Source of the DNA: Xanthomonas fragariae
Lineage (GTDB): Bacteria > Pseudomonadota > Gammaproteobacteria > Xanthomonadales > Xanthomonadaceae
Direction: 5' to 3'
NCBI RefSeq assembly: GCF_017603965.1
Contig: NZ_CP071955.1
Span: 3,472,001 to 3,536,000 of the forward strand
Length of the DNA stretch: 64,000 nucleotides
The translations under genes and the position numbers were made by a program. Shown here piece after piece: positions 27,768 through 35,909 of the stretch (positions are counted from its first letter, which is position 1; the number at the start of each line of letters is the position of its first letter). The notes below the pieces were generated by a model. It saw only the letters and a program-made list of their open reading frames with translations. It ran no database searches and was not told the DNA's origin.

Positions 27768-28319
27768 TCACAGCTCCTCAACCACCACATTGCGATTGGT
27801 ATAAATACAGATATCGCCGGCGATGTTGATCGCTTCAGTTGCGATGGTCTTGGCATCGAGTTCGGTGTGCGCCAGCAGCGCGCGTGCGGCGGACAAGGCG
27901 TACGAGCCGCCCGAACCGATCGCGATGATGCCGTCTTCCGGCTCGATCACATCGCCGGTCCCACCGATGATCAGCGAGGTCTCTTTGTCGGCAACGGCAA
28001 GCAATGCTTCAAGCTTGCCAAGGCGGCGCTCGGTGCGCCAATCCTTGGCCAGCTCCACCGCTGCACGGGTCAACTGACCGTGTTTGTCGAGCTTGGCTTC
28101 GAACAACTCGAACAACGTGAACGCGTCGGCGGCAGCGCCTGCAAAACCGGCCAGCACCTGACCCTCGCGGCCGAGCCTGCGCACCTTGCGCGCATTGCCC
28201 TTCATGACGGTGTGGCCGAGGGTGACTTGGCCATCGCCGGCAACGGCCACACGCCCACCACGCCGAACCGAAATGATGGTGGTGGCGTGAACGATATTGG
28301 GATTCTGGCTGGGGTCCAT
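27768..28319 (-). CDS. hslV: HslV peptidase subunit (ClpQ)
   Basis: Threonine peptidase, proteasome-beta-like, of the HslVU protease. The start at 28319 gives [20 protein letters not shown]; the mature catalytic Thr is T13, in [20 protein letters not shown], so a 12-residue propeptide is removed (longer than the single Met of E. coli). The conserved Lys of the active site is in GNARKVRRL. Length is 183 residues. A continuous frame extends up to 28466, but the additional residues are not protein-like. Confidence 0.96.
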   Translation of the reverse strand: MDPSQNPNIVHATTIISVRRGGRVAVAGDGQVTLGHTVMKGNARKVRRLGREGQVLAGFAGAAADAFTLFELFEAKLDKHGQLTRAAVELAKDWRTERRLGKLEALLAVADKETSLIIGGTGDVIEPEDGIIAIGSGGSYALSAARALLAHTELDAKTIATEAINIAGDICIYTNRNVVVEEL

Positions 28320-28700
28320 GAGTCCTCCGAGGGTTTCCAATGAGGTGGGGACGCCCCTGCCGGGTTCAAGCGCGCTGCGGCGATGCGACGCAGCCGACCG
28401 GCTCACGCATGCCTGAAACACATCCCGCGACATCAGGTTTGCGCTCTTGGCGAGGACCAAATGCATCGATCGCCGCCGACGCAGGTTGATGCAGCGCGCT
28501 CACGCCCAAGACAGCAGGCGCTGATGCGCGCAGCCGGCAACGTTGGCAACGAATCAGTGCAGGCGGGCGGTTTTGAGCAGGCTGACATCACGCGTCATTT
28601 GCTTAAATGCCCCTTTATGCTCGCAAAAACGCTTCAAGAGCACTGATCCGCGCCTAGCGATATTTGCGCAAGATGGTTGCCCACCCGCCACACCCACCAC
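28320..28700. other. intergenic gap xerC / hslV
   Basis: No gene, RNA or clear terminator is visible in these 381 bases. A minus-strand CTTGAAGC at 28638-28631 recalls a heat-shock -35 element, but no convincing -10 follows at the usual spacing and the distance to hslV is about 300 bases. Confidence 0.5.
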
Positions 28701-29618
28701 TTACTCAGCAGCTTTCTTACGCTTCGCACGCGGATGCGCGGCGTCGTACACCTTGGCCAGATGCTGGAAATCCAGATGCGTATAAATCTGCGTGGTGGCG
28801 ATGTCCGAGTGACCTAGCAGTTCCTGCACGCCACGCAGATCGCCGGACGATTCGAGGATATGACTGGCAAAACTATGCCGCAGCATGTGCGGATGCACGT
28901 CCTTGAACATACCCTGACGCACTGCAAGTTGCTTGATGCGGATCTGCACCGCACGTTGCGAAATCGCGCCTCCGGCACGACCGGGAAACACGTGCGTTTC
29001 GGCACGTCCGCCACTGTCGCGTTGCCACTCACGCAAGGCGGTGATCGCATGCGAGCCAACCGGTACCAGGCGCTGTTTTTCGCCCTTGCCCAGCACCATG
29101 ACCAGGCCACTGTGCATATCCAGATCGTGCCAACGCAGCGCGCACAGCTCGCTCAGGCGCAAGCCGGACGAATAAAATAATTCCAACAAAGCGCGATCAC
29201 GCAAGCCCAGCGGCGCATCGGTCGGCACTTCCACCAGGCGCACGGCCTCGTCCGCATCCAGCACCTGCGGCAATTTGCGTGGCGCTTTGGGCGCACGCAT
29301 CGCCGCTGCCGGGCTAGCCGCAATGTGGCCGTGCTTGAGCAACCAGGCGTAATAACTGCGACATGCCGACAGCCGACGCTGCAGACTCTTGGGCGACAAG
29401 CCGCGTCGATGCTCGGCGGCGACGAACTGCCTCAATTGCTCGCTATTGAGCTGCGCACTGTCCAGTTGCGCGACATCCGACTGCGTGCCATCTCCACTCT
29501 TCTGGTCAGCCGCCCAACCCGCCAATGCAGCAAGATCGCGTCGATAGGCGTCCAGCGTATGCGCCGAGACCTGGCGTTCGACCCGCAGATACGACAGAAA
29601 GTCTTCGACCGACGACAC
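28701..29618 (-). CDS. xerC: tyrosine recombinase XerC
   Basis: Site-specific recombinase that acts with XerD at dif to resolve chromosome dimers. The core-binding domain covers about residues 1-95 and the catalytic domain follows, with all catalytic residues visible: R154 (SGLRLSE), K178 (GKGEKQR), H244 and R247 (HMLRHSF), H270 (LLGHSD) and nucleophile Y279 (TQIYTH). Length is 305 residues, including a Gln/Asp-rich insertion at about 40-58. It follows DUF484 in the conserved dapF-DUF484-xerC order. Confidence 0.96.
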   Translation of the reverse strand: MSSVEDFLSYLRVERQVSAHTLDAYRRDLAALAGWAADQKSGDGTQSDVAQLDSAQLNSEQLRQFVAAEHRRGLSPKSLQRRLSACRSYYAWLLKHGHIAASPAAAMRAPKAPRKLPQVLDADEAVRLVEVPTDAPLGLRDRALLELFYSSGLRLSELCALRWHDLDMHSGLVMVLGKGEKQRLVPVGSHAITALREWQRDSGGRAETHVFPGRAGGAISQRAVQIRIKQLAVRQGMFKDVHPHMLRHSFASHILESSGDLRGVQELLGHSDIATTQIYTHLDFQHLAKVYDAAHPRAKRKKAAE

Positions 29619-29674
29619 GTTAGAGCCCCTGACGACGCGCCATCAGCGCAGCCACCCACTGCTGACCACACGCA

Positions 29675-30361
29675 TCAACCCGCCCCGCAGCCGGCATCGA
29701 AGCGCTGCAATGCCACGCTCAGCGATTCGCCTATCATGCGCAGGAACAGCGTGCCCATGCCGGGATAGAACCGGTTGGCATCGCTGCTGCCGACCGCAAT
29801 CAGGCCGACGCCGGACAGGGGCAACAATGCAGTGGATTGCACCTCTGTCGCTTGCTTGGCGTACAGCAGTGCGTGTTTTTCAGCCTGCAACCGGCCGCAT
29901 ATCGGTTCGCCATGGCTTAGGCAGTCGCGAAACGGCGCAAGGCGCGCGTCATCGGCGGCGATGATCTGCAGCCACTCTGCCTCCAGGCCGGCGACCGGCG
30001 TCAGCAACACCAGGCGCACCAGTTCGCCGTTGAAATCTTCAGCCAGCGAGGCCGCCATCGCCTTGAGCGTGTCGGCCGCGCTGGTCTGGCGCATCAGCGC
30101 CAGGGTGAGCTGATGCGTGCGCACCGCCAGTCGCTCGTTGTCTTGCGCATTGCTGCCCAACTCATGCAAGCGACGCGACAGCTCGCGATTCTTGTCGCGC
30201 AACACTTCGAGTTGATAGGTTGCCAGCGAAGCGGTGGGGCCGTCGTCGCGCGGCACCAGCAAGCTGACCGCCAGATCCGGGAACTGCTTGAGGAAGGTCG
30301 GGTGGCGTCGCAGCCAGGTGGCGACTTCGTGCGCGCCGAATTTGTCCGTGTTCTCGCTCAT
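29675..30361 (-). CDS. DUF484 (GAF-like) protein
   Basis: A 228-residue protein of the DUF484 family with a GAF-like fold, almost always encoded between dapF and xerC. Features: an N-terminal region AHEVATWLRRHPTFLKQFPDL typical of the family, a helical linker with HELGSNAQDNERL, and the GAF-like domain from about 85 (GVGLIAVGSSDANRFYPGMGTLFLRMIGE). No ligand or enzymatic function is established. The ATG at 30361 sits in a TGATG junction with the dapF stop, so translation is coupled; an ATG nine bases upstream is an alternative. Confidence 0.88.
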   Translation of the reverse strand: MSENTDKFGAHEVATWLRRHPTFLKQFPDLAVSLLVPRDDGPTASLATYQLEVLRDKNRELSRRLHELGSNAQDNERLAVRTHQLTLALMRQTSAADTLKAMAASLAEDFNGELVRLVLLTPVAGLEAEWLQIIAADDARLAPFRDCLSHGEPICGRLQAEKHALLYAKQATEVQSTALLPLSGVGLIAVGSSDANRFYPGMGTLFLRMIGESLSVALQRFDAGCGAG

Positions 30362-31212
30362 CAGTTCCATTCTCCATCGAAGACGAACACGGCCGGGCCG
30401 GACATCACCACCTCTTGCTCATCCCCAGGCCAGCCGATACGCAGCTCGCCGCCCGGCAACGACACCCGTACGTCGCGCTCGACGCGACCGCGCTGCATCA
30501 GCACCACGGCGGCCGCGCACGCGCCGCTGCCGCAGGCCAGCGTCTCGCCGACACCACGCTCGAACACGCGCAGGCGAACATGCGTCGGATCCACCACCTG
30601 GACGAAGCCGACATTGACCGAATTGGGGAACGCCGCATTCTGCTGCAGCAGCGTGCCCACGCGCTCTACCGGCGCCGCATCCACACGACCGACTTCGACC
30701 ACCGCGTGCGGGTTGCCCATCGATACCGCGCCAAAGCGCAACGTCTCGCCGTGCACCGGCAGCGCGTATTCCTCGCGCGCACGTGCAAACCCTGCCAACG
30801 GAATCTGCGGGGGCGCGAATTGCGGCACGCCCATCGCAACCGAATAGGTGCCCTCATCCAGACGCTCCACTGCGTGCGCAGTAAACGGGCTGTCGATGAT
30901 GAACCGATCGCCTTGTGCGGTGCCGTCACGCACCAACCATGCCGCGACACAGCGCGCGCCGTTACCGCATTGGCGCGCGGCCGAGCCGTCGGAATTCCAG
31001 ATGCCGTAGGCGGCTACCGGCCCGCTGCTACGCGGGGCTTCGATGGTCAGGATCTGATCGCAGCCCACCCCAAAGTGGCGATCGGCCAAGTGCGCGACCA
31101 GCGCCGCATCCGGCGGCGGCGTGCCGTCGCGCAAGTCCAGCACCACGAAATCGTTGCCGGCGCCATGCATTTTTGTGAAGCGCAGACGCCCGCTGCTAGC
31201 CTCAGCGCTCAT
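30361..31212 (-). CDS. dapF: diaminopimelate epimerase
   Basis: Cofactor-independent racemase converting LL- to meso-diaminopimelate for lysine and peptidoglycan. The start at 31212 gives [20 protein letters not shown] with the family N-terminus [13 protein letters not shown]. Both catalytic cysteines are present: in [12 protein letters not shown] and in [12 protein letters not shown]. Length is 283 residues. It overlaps the lptM-like gene by 11 bases upstream and DUF484 by one base downstream, so all four genes (lptM, dapF, DUF484, xerC) look like one operon. Confidence 0.97.
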   Translation of the reverse strand: MSAEASSGRLRFTKMHGAGNDFVVLDLRDGTPPPDAALVAHLADRHFGVGCDQILTIEAPRSSGPVAAYGIWNSDGSAARQCGNGARCVAAWLVRDGTAQGDRFIIDSPFTAHAVERLDEGTYSVAMGVPQFAPPQIPLAGFARAREEYALPVHGETLRFGAVSMGNPHAVVEVGRVDAAPVERVGTLLQQNAAFPNSVNVGFVQVVDPTHVRLRVFERGVGETLACGSGACAAAVVLMQRGRVERDVRVSLPGGELRIGWPGDEQEVVMSGPAVFVFDGEWN

Positions 31213-31447
31213 TTCCGCTGCTAGCGGGATAGTTGGTGGTGGGCGCGGGTTTGGTGTCGTTGTCGACCGGCGCAGCCGCTGGTGCGGACTCATCCAGCGA
31301 TTGCGGCGCACCCGGCGGCGGCGGTGTGGGCTGGGCCTCCACCGGCACCGGCTTCTGCGGCATCACCAGCGGGCCCTTGTTACCGCAGGCGACAAGCAGG
31401 ACAAAGGTCGCACCAACCAGTGCGAGGCGAGCAGACTGTCGGGACAT
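31202..31447 (-). CDS. lptM: LptM (YifL)-like small lipoprotein
   Basis: An 81-residue lipoprotein with signal [18 protein letters not shown] and lipobox VAC21, followed by the family hallmark [11 protein letters not shown] right at the mature N-terminus and a Pro/Ala-rich tail. LptM (formerly YifL) assists oxidative maturation of the LptD translocon for lipopolysaccharide export. Its place directly before dapF matches the E. coli gene order. The start three codons inside the longest frame is preferred because it starts the signal cleanly. Confidence 0.85.
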   Translation of the reverse strand: MSRQSARLALVGATFVLLVACGNKGPLVMPQKPVPVEAQPTPPPPGAPQSLDESAPAAAPVDNDTKPAPTTNYPASSGNER

Positions 31448-31495
31448 GATAATCATGGGCCGAAGTATAGCCAGAACACCCTGACTGCCGTGCGC

Positions 31496-31894
31496 TCAGT
31501 GCTGCGCAGGCAGCGCACGTGGCGGCGGCTCAGGGCGCAGCCATAGCCAGATCGCTACCACGGCCATGCTGCCAATCGACAGGCACTTGACCCAGAGCAC
31601 CGGGATGCACCACAGCATGATGCACGCACAGATGGTCATGATTCCTGTCGCCATCCATTTGGCCTTCCGGCTGACCGCGCGATAGGTCTGCCATTCGACG
31701 ATGGCCGGGCCAAAGCGCGGATGCGAGAGCAGCCAGGTGTGCAGGCGTTCGGAGCCATGCGAGGCCGCCCAGGCGGAAATAAGGATGAAGACGGTGGTGG
31801 GCAATCCCGGCACGAAGATCCCGACAATGCCGGTCGTCAGGCTGACGTAAGCCAGCAACCACCAAGCCCAGCGGAATCGAGTCGGTCGCATCAT
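31496..31894 (-). CDS. YbaN-family (DUF454) inner-membrane protein
   Basis: A 132-residue membrane protein of the DUF454/YbaN family. It shows the signature GIFVPGLPTTVFILISAWAASHGSERLHTWL-like block near residues 25-55 (the Gly-Pro-Leu-Leu-Pro-Thr-Thr type motif) and three or four hydrophobic segments. Function is unknown in general. The start at 31894 was chosen among clustered ATGs. It is the last chromosomal gene before the insertion-sequence islet. Confidence 0.82.
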   Translation of the reverse strand: MMRPTRFRWAWWLLAYVSLTTGIVGIFVPGLPTTVFILISAWAASHGSERLHTWLLSHPRFGPAIVEWQTYRAVSRKAKWMATGIMTICACIMLWCIPVLWVKCLSIGSMAVVAIWLWLRPEPPPRALPAQH

Positions 31895-31960
31895 GGGCAA
31901 ATGATACGGCCAGCGTGGCAGGAGAGGCGCGTCCTGGTCTAAGAGCGGCTAACCCAGACA

Positions 31961-32044
31961 GTGGCAAGCTGGCCCCGGAGCAACACCGCATCCGCCGGCT
32001 GAAGCGGGAAAACGAACGCCTGCGGAAGGACGTGTCACTGCTAA
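31961..32044 (+). pseudogene. IS3-family OrfA C-terminal fragment
   Basis: Twenty-eight codons read SGKLAPEQHRIRRLKREN then ERLRKDVSLL, the leucine-zipper end of IS3-family OrfA (the usual motif is L-x-x-E-N-x-x-L-R-x-E). Nothing upstream or downstream continues the transposase; a MITE tip sits 7 bases before it. It is a dead remnant. Confidence 0.7.
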
Positions 32045-32305
32045 CAGTCGCATCAACGCTTGGTTGACCATCCGCCTGATCGGGCGCAGTGGGTGATCGA
32101 CCGGAACGAAATCCTCCAATCACTTCACAATGAACAACTGCTCCATGAACACATCGCTGCCGCGCATCGAACCGCCTCGTCAAGGGAAATCGGCCGTCTC
32201 CCTCTGGCGTGTTTTTCAACAGCCTACCAGCGCGATGTCGGCGCACTGCATCGACGATGCGCCGTGCGATGTGTCCATACGCATGGAGCGACTCGCTCAG
32301 CCACC

Positions 32306-32309
32306 TTAG
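32306..32309. repeat. target-site duplication TTAG, left of IS701 copy 1
   Basis: TTAG directly before the left terminal repeat; the same four bases follow the right terminus at 33552-33555. IS701-family elements typically duplicate a 4-base YTAG-like target. Confidence 0.8.
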
Positions 32310-33551
32310 TCCTACTGTGTCATAAATAGGTTATCCTGCAAGCAGTCTCTCCCACGGTGGGATCGTGATGGCCGCAGTCAGCAACAAAGCGCGTTTCTCC
32401 GCTTATCTCGATGAACTCTCCGCCGCGCTCGGTCATGCTGACCGCACTGCGGGCCTGCGAGGCGATTGCAGTGCGTTGATGCTGCCTTTGGAGCGCAAGA
32501 GTGTTGAGCCCCTGGCTGCTCATCTGGATCCGCTTCGAACCAGGGCTCGCCATCAAGCCTTGCACCACTTCGTGGCCAAATCAGAGTGGTCCGATGCGGC
32601 CATGTTGGAGCGGGTTCGTCAGTACGTTTCGTCGCTGCTGGATTTGAAAGACGAGGTGTACTGGATCGTGGGCGACACGGGTTTTCGCAAGAAGGGCAGG
32701 CATTCGGTCGGTGTGGCCCGACAGGACTGCGGCGAGATCGGCAAGCAGGACAATTGCCAGGTGGCCGTGAGCGTATCGTTGGCGACGCCGGCAGCGAGCA
32801 TTCCGATCGCTTTCAGGCTGTATCTGCCTGAAGACTGGGCCAGCGATGCAGCACGCCGGGGAAAAGCGGGAATTCCCCACGAGATTGAGTTCGCGACCAA
32901 ACCGCAGATCGCACTGGCGCAGATGAAAGCAGCCCATGCCACGGGAGTGGCGCGCGGCACGGTGTTGGCCGATGCAGCCTATGGCAGCAATACGGCCTGG
33001 CGTGACGCGCTGGCTTGCCTGGAACTGAACTATGCGGTGGGAATCGTGTCGAGCGTGAAAGTCTGGCCGCCCGGACAAAGGCCCGAATCGCCGGCGGCGT
33101 GGAAAGGCCAAGGCCGACCTCCGGTTCGCCATCGTCGTACAGCCGACCATCAGCCACAGTCGGTGCAAGCGCTGGCGCTGTCGTTACCCTCCCGCGCCTT
33201 CAGGACAGTCGCGTGGCGGGAAGGCGGCAACGCACCGTTGTCGGGACGTTTCGCCGCCGTACGCGTACGTGCAGCACAAGGTGATCGCTTGCGTCAGGAG
33301 GAATGGCTGTTGATCGAATGGCCCAAAGGCCAAGACAGGCCGACCCGATACTTTCTGTCCAACCTGCCGGTAAACACGCCGCGCAAGGATCTGGTAAGGA
33401 CGGTCAAGGCGCGCTGGCGGAAGGCAATCGCGCGCCCAGCGCCACGCGAGCGACTCGATCGCGACGCTGCGCTGGACAATCGCCATGGACATCGCAGCGG
33501 CACTACTTGACGGGATGCCTCCGCATCTGCGGATTTAATGACACAGTAGGA
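32310..33551 (+). mobile_element. IS701-family insertion sequence, copy 1 (internally deleted)
   Basis: A 1242-base element with terminal inverted repeats TCCTACTGTGTCAT (left) and its complement ATGACACAGTAGGA (right), flanked by TTAG on both sides. It lacks 204 bases present in copy 2 (37075-38519), an exact in-frame loss of 68 codons that removes the region of the catalytic glutamate. It is therefore non-autonomous unless served in trans. The second copy is in the opposite orientation 3.5 kb away. Confidence 0.9.
32368..33510 (+). pseudogene. IS701-family transposase, internal deletion of catalytic Glu region
   Basis: DDE transposase frame of 380 codons. The N-terminal family motif RKSVEPLAAHLDP and HHFVAKSEWSDAAM are present, as are the first catalytic Asp (VYWIVGDTGFRKKGRHSVG) and the second (GTVLADAAYGSNTAW). 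The frame then jumps from KARWR directly to KAIARPAP, skipping 68 residues that copy 2 retains, including YHDLKQEFGLDHYEGRGWRG where the third catalytic residue (Glu) lies. The frame is open but the product cannot be a functional DDE enzyme. ATG 32368 is preferred over the preceding GTG. Confidence 0.88.
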
Positions 33552-33555
33552 TTAG
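33552..33555. repeat. target-site duplication TTAG, right of IS701 copy 1
   Basis: Second copy of the 4-base target TTAG, matching 32306-32309. Confidence 0.8.
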
Positions 33556-33699
33556 TACGTGCGGAGAGAGATAAAGTTGGGGCTGGTTCCATATGTTGGC
33601 CGTGCCTGGTATAGCGACGACGCAATACTCCACGTCACAGATACGAACGGTCTGCTGATCGCGAACCCCACGCTACAATAGCCGTTCGGGAACAGGCTG

Positions 33700-33987
33700 T
33701 TAACAATGAATCCAGTTGGGCCCGGTGTCACCTTCGTTGAAGGTCAATATTGACGCTTGCAACGCAGCGGTGGCGTGGTGCGGCAACGTCGCTTCTGGAT
33801 GCAGCGTATCCAAGTCAAATGCAATGATGGAACTCGACGCCTCAGACTGGGCCGACCACGCACGAAGGCCTCATCAGTTCCTCCGCAGGTGTGTCGGGAT
33901 TCCAGCTGCTTTCAAGCGCCTGAAGAAGCAAACCACCCGCTTGCTGCACTGCGTCCCACTCGAATGGAAAGGTATAGAGCTCGATGT
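33700..33987 (-). pseudogene. decayed former C-terminus of the effector gene
   Basis: Past the present TAG of the effector gene the minus strand still carries coding sense, in shifted frames. First comes a third copy of the 46-codon repeat: F-P-F-E-W-D-A-V-Q-Q-A-G-G then ESSWNPDTPAEELMRPS, parallel to WNLETLEEELMRPS of the intact copies. Then, after another shift, comes EASSSIIAFDLDTLHPEATL and further residues to a TAA at 33700-33702. The nonsense codon, a 2-base insertion and a later shift show progressive erosion, so the ancestral protein was about 90 residues longer. Confidence 0.65.
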
Positions 33988-34197
33988 CTAGGGCTGGGGT
34001 GAGAACGAAGGCCTCATCAGCTCCTCCTCAAGTGTCTCGAGATTCCAGATACTTTGAAGCGCGTGCGGCAAACCATCCGCTTGATGCACTGCTGTCGATT
34101 CGAATGGAAAGGTCGAACTCGACGCCTCAAGCTGGGGTGAGAACGAAGGCCTCATCAGCTCCTCCTCAAGTGTCTCGAGATTCCACCTGCTTTCAGG
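33863..34197 (-). repeat. 138-bp tandem repeat array at effector 3' end
   Basis: Two well-matched units of 138 bases (46 codons) encode WNLETLEEELMRPSFSPQ at residues 491-508 and 537-554, and a degenerate third unit follows after the stop codon (to about 33863). Unit 3 differs by many substitutions and a small insertion. Confidence 0.8.
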
Positions 34198-35655
34198 TCG
34201 CTGCGGCAAACTACCTGAAGCAGTAGGTGGCAACAATGGGGAGTAAGAAGACCCCGACGGTTCAGCTCTGCTTCCGAGATCGGGCAACTGCACGTCAGGA
34301 ATACACATCTTGCGCGCTTTCTTCAGCATTCTTTGCAGGTAATTGGATTGCTTATTGCTCTTTCCAACGGCGTAGAGATTCAAATCCTCATACAACGTTG
34401 GATCGTGCAAACGCAACGCGATCGCTTCCTTTTTTTCCTCCTTTAGCCAAGCGCTGAAGTGCGTCAGAGCGGATACAAGTCTATCGGCGTAGGGTGCCCC
34501 GACATGGTATTTATTTTCGCAACCTGATGCCACGAGAATATTTTTAAATTTCTCGCTGAGTTTTCGGTCGATTTCGGGAATGCTAATCTTACTACGATTT
34601 CTCTTTATTGCCACCGCTCCGGTCGTTTTGAAAGTCTGCAGTTTGTGCAGCGCAGCAACCGAAATTTGACTGATCCCCACGTTCGTGCCTGCGAAGGCCT
34701 GGGCGTCGTCCATCAAACTTTGGGAATGCAGTCTTCCCGGTTCTGACAATCCCTTTTTACCCTCGGCATGGAGCCATACACTGAACGCGCGCAACGCAGT
34801 TGCATATCTTGGGATAGCAAAAAGCGTATCATTGATGAGTTTTTCATCGCCTTCAGTGCACTTATAGCGGCAGAACTTCCGGAATGTTACTGTTCCATGG
34901 GTGGTGGATTCCACGGTACGCAGATAATTCAGTATCGTTGGCAGAGACTTGCGTTTTATCCATTCTTGGAACTTCGAGGCGTCGTGTTCCAGCGCTTCTT
35001 TGTCTGTGAAAAGACGATCTTGCAGACCACCCTTATGCTGCTTTCTGAGCCAATCGCTAAAACGTGTCAAAATATTGGCGTATTTTTCTACGGTCACGCG
35101 TTGGCTCCCGCCCTCCAAGGCACCTTCTTTAAACCGCCCGATGAGTTTCTCGTCGGCTGGATACGGTATTTCGAAGCCTGCCCCCCCAGCCCCGCTTTGA
35201 ACCGTGTCTTTTAGCTGGGCGAACAACGCGCTGGGCGTACCGCACGAGGTTGATGAAGAATCAACTGGCGCCCGAGGTTCTTCATGAACTGCGGCGTCTT
35301 CAAAAGCAGACGGCTGCTCTATTGTCTCAGCCGTATCAGCGCGCCAAAGCTGAGGATCATTAACATGACTGTTGAGGCGCAGGTTGTCGTACGCCTGCGC
35401 AGAGGAGGAAAACGGCATCGATGTGCCGTTCCGAGCCGGATGCGCGCCCAATCCCGGCGCCGAACCCACAGCAGATGCATCGGTACGACTGCGCTTGGTC
35501 GGTCGAGCAGCCAGTTCACTGAGGACGCCAAAGGACGACGACGTTCCGGACACAACGGCGTCCGGGCTCCCCGGCCGGCCAGTGGTCTGCTCTGGCATGC
35601 TTTGGTGAGTGCTCTGGGCATGCGTCCGACGATTGCTGCTCTTTGGCTTCAGCAT
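33988..35655 (-). CDS. candidate type III effector with recombinase-like helical repeats
   Basis: A 555-residue protein, not recognised as a named Xop family. Residues 1-140 are Ser/Thr/Pro-rich and disordered-looking, as in type III secretion signals, with a short basic run PTKRSR at 53-58 that could be a nuclear signal. Three repeats of 50-65 residues follow (about 170-232, 272-322, 366-430), each with a core like YA-x-x-L-x-x-FS-x-WL-x-x-E-x-K then RL-x-x-x-x-L-x-x-D; this resembles the SAM-like core-binding domain of tyrosine recombinases, but no catalytic domain exists. The end carries two 46-residue repeats with WNLETLEEELMR. GC is visibly lower than in neighbours. A perfect PIP box and -10 lie upstream, and GCGGAGCG precedes the ATG at 35655. 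Function is inferred only. Confidence 0.75.
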   Translation of the reverse strand: MLKPKSSNRRTHAQSTHQSMPEQTTGRPGSPDAVVSGTSSSFGVLSELAARPTKRSRTDASAVGSAPGLGAHPARNGTSMPFSSSAQAYDNLRLNSHVNDPQLWRADTAETIEQPSAFEDAAVHEEPRAPVDSSSTSCGTPSALFAQLKDTVQSGAGGAGFEIPYPADEKLIGRFKEGALEGGSQRVTVEKYANILTRFSDWLRKQHKGGLQDRLFTDKEALEHDASKFQEWIKRKSLPTILNYLRTVESTTHGTVTFRKFCRYKCTEGDEKLINDTLFAIPRYATALRAFSVWLHAEGKKGLSEPGRLHSQSLMDDAQAFAGTNVGISQISVAALHKLQTFKTTGAVAIKRNRSKISIPEIDRKLSEKFKNILVASGCENKYHVGAPYADRLVSALTHFSAWLKEEKKEAIALRLHDPTLYEDLNLYAVGKSNKQSNYLQRMLKKARKMCIPDVQLPDLGSRAEPSGSSYSPLLPPTASGSLPQRPESRWNLETLEEELMRPSFSPQLEASSSTFPFESTAVHQADGLPHALQSIWNLETLEEELMRPSFSPQP

Positions 35656-35824
35656 TTTTCGCTCCGCTTCATGATGGAAAAGACGGCTCGTTTCTGGATC
35701 TCGTCAAGCTGATGCAGCTCAGGGATATCCGCTGAACTCCGCCAACTCTCGCGCATTGGCGCCATTGGCGACCTTGCTTGCTGTCTTGTCGAAGCGCTAT
35801 TGATCCAGCCCTCGAACATCGAGC

Positions 35825-35830
35825 ATCGTG
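35825..35830 (-). promoter_or_regulatory. -10 element of effector promoter
   Basis: CACGAT on the minus strand fits YANNNT and lies 31 bases downstream of the PIP box, within the 30-32 base spacing of functional HrpX promoters. The leader to the ATG would be about 160 bases. Confidence 0.78.
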
Positions 35831-35861
35831 ACCGATCCATCGCAAACCCGATGCGCAGATG

Positions 35862-35886
35862 ACGAAGGCGTAGCGAATTTGCCGAA
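35862..35886 (-). promoter_or_regulatory. PIP box (HrpX binding site) of effector gene
   Basis: On the minus strand TTCGG-N15-TTCGT, a perfect match to TTCGB-N15-TTCGB. It lies 24 bases from the proposed left end of the IS5-family element and is intact. It is 207 bases upstream of the ATG. Confidence 0.85.
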
Positions 35887-35909
35887 CATCAACGTGAGCG
35901 TCTAAGAAT

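Larger units (their letters stand above)
31895..32309. other. islet edge: repeat tip and transposon scraps
   Basis: No intact gene. The stretch has a MITE terminus (CTAAGAGCGGCTAAC at 31940-31954), the IS3-type OrfA fragment at 31961-32044, then about 250 bases without recognisable coding sense, ending at the TTAG target site of the first IS701-family copy. Confidence 0.65.

Noticed and set aside
28627..28640. Heat-shock-like -35 CTTGAAG upstream of hslV
   Set aside because: No CCCCAT-type -10 at the right spacing, and about 300 bases from the start codon.
35790..35816. Second TTCG pair near the effector promoter
   Set aside because: The halves are separated by 18-19 bases, outside the PIP rule, and lie downstream of the predicted -10.
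35649..35840. 63-codon frame in the effector leader, ending in an ATGCTGA overlap with the effector start
   Set aside because: Its ATG lies upstream of the predicted transcription start and the encoded peptide resembles no family; a shorter internal ATG at the start site is possible but unsupported.
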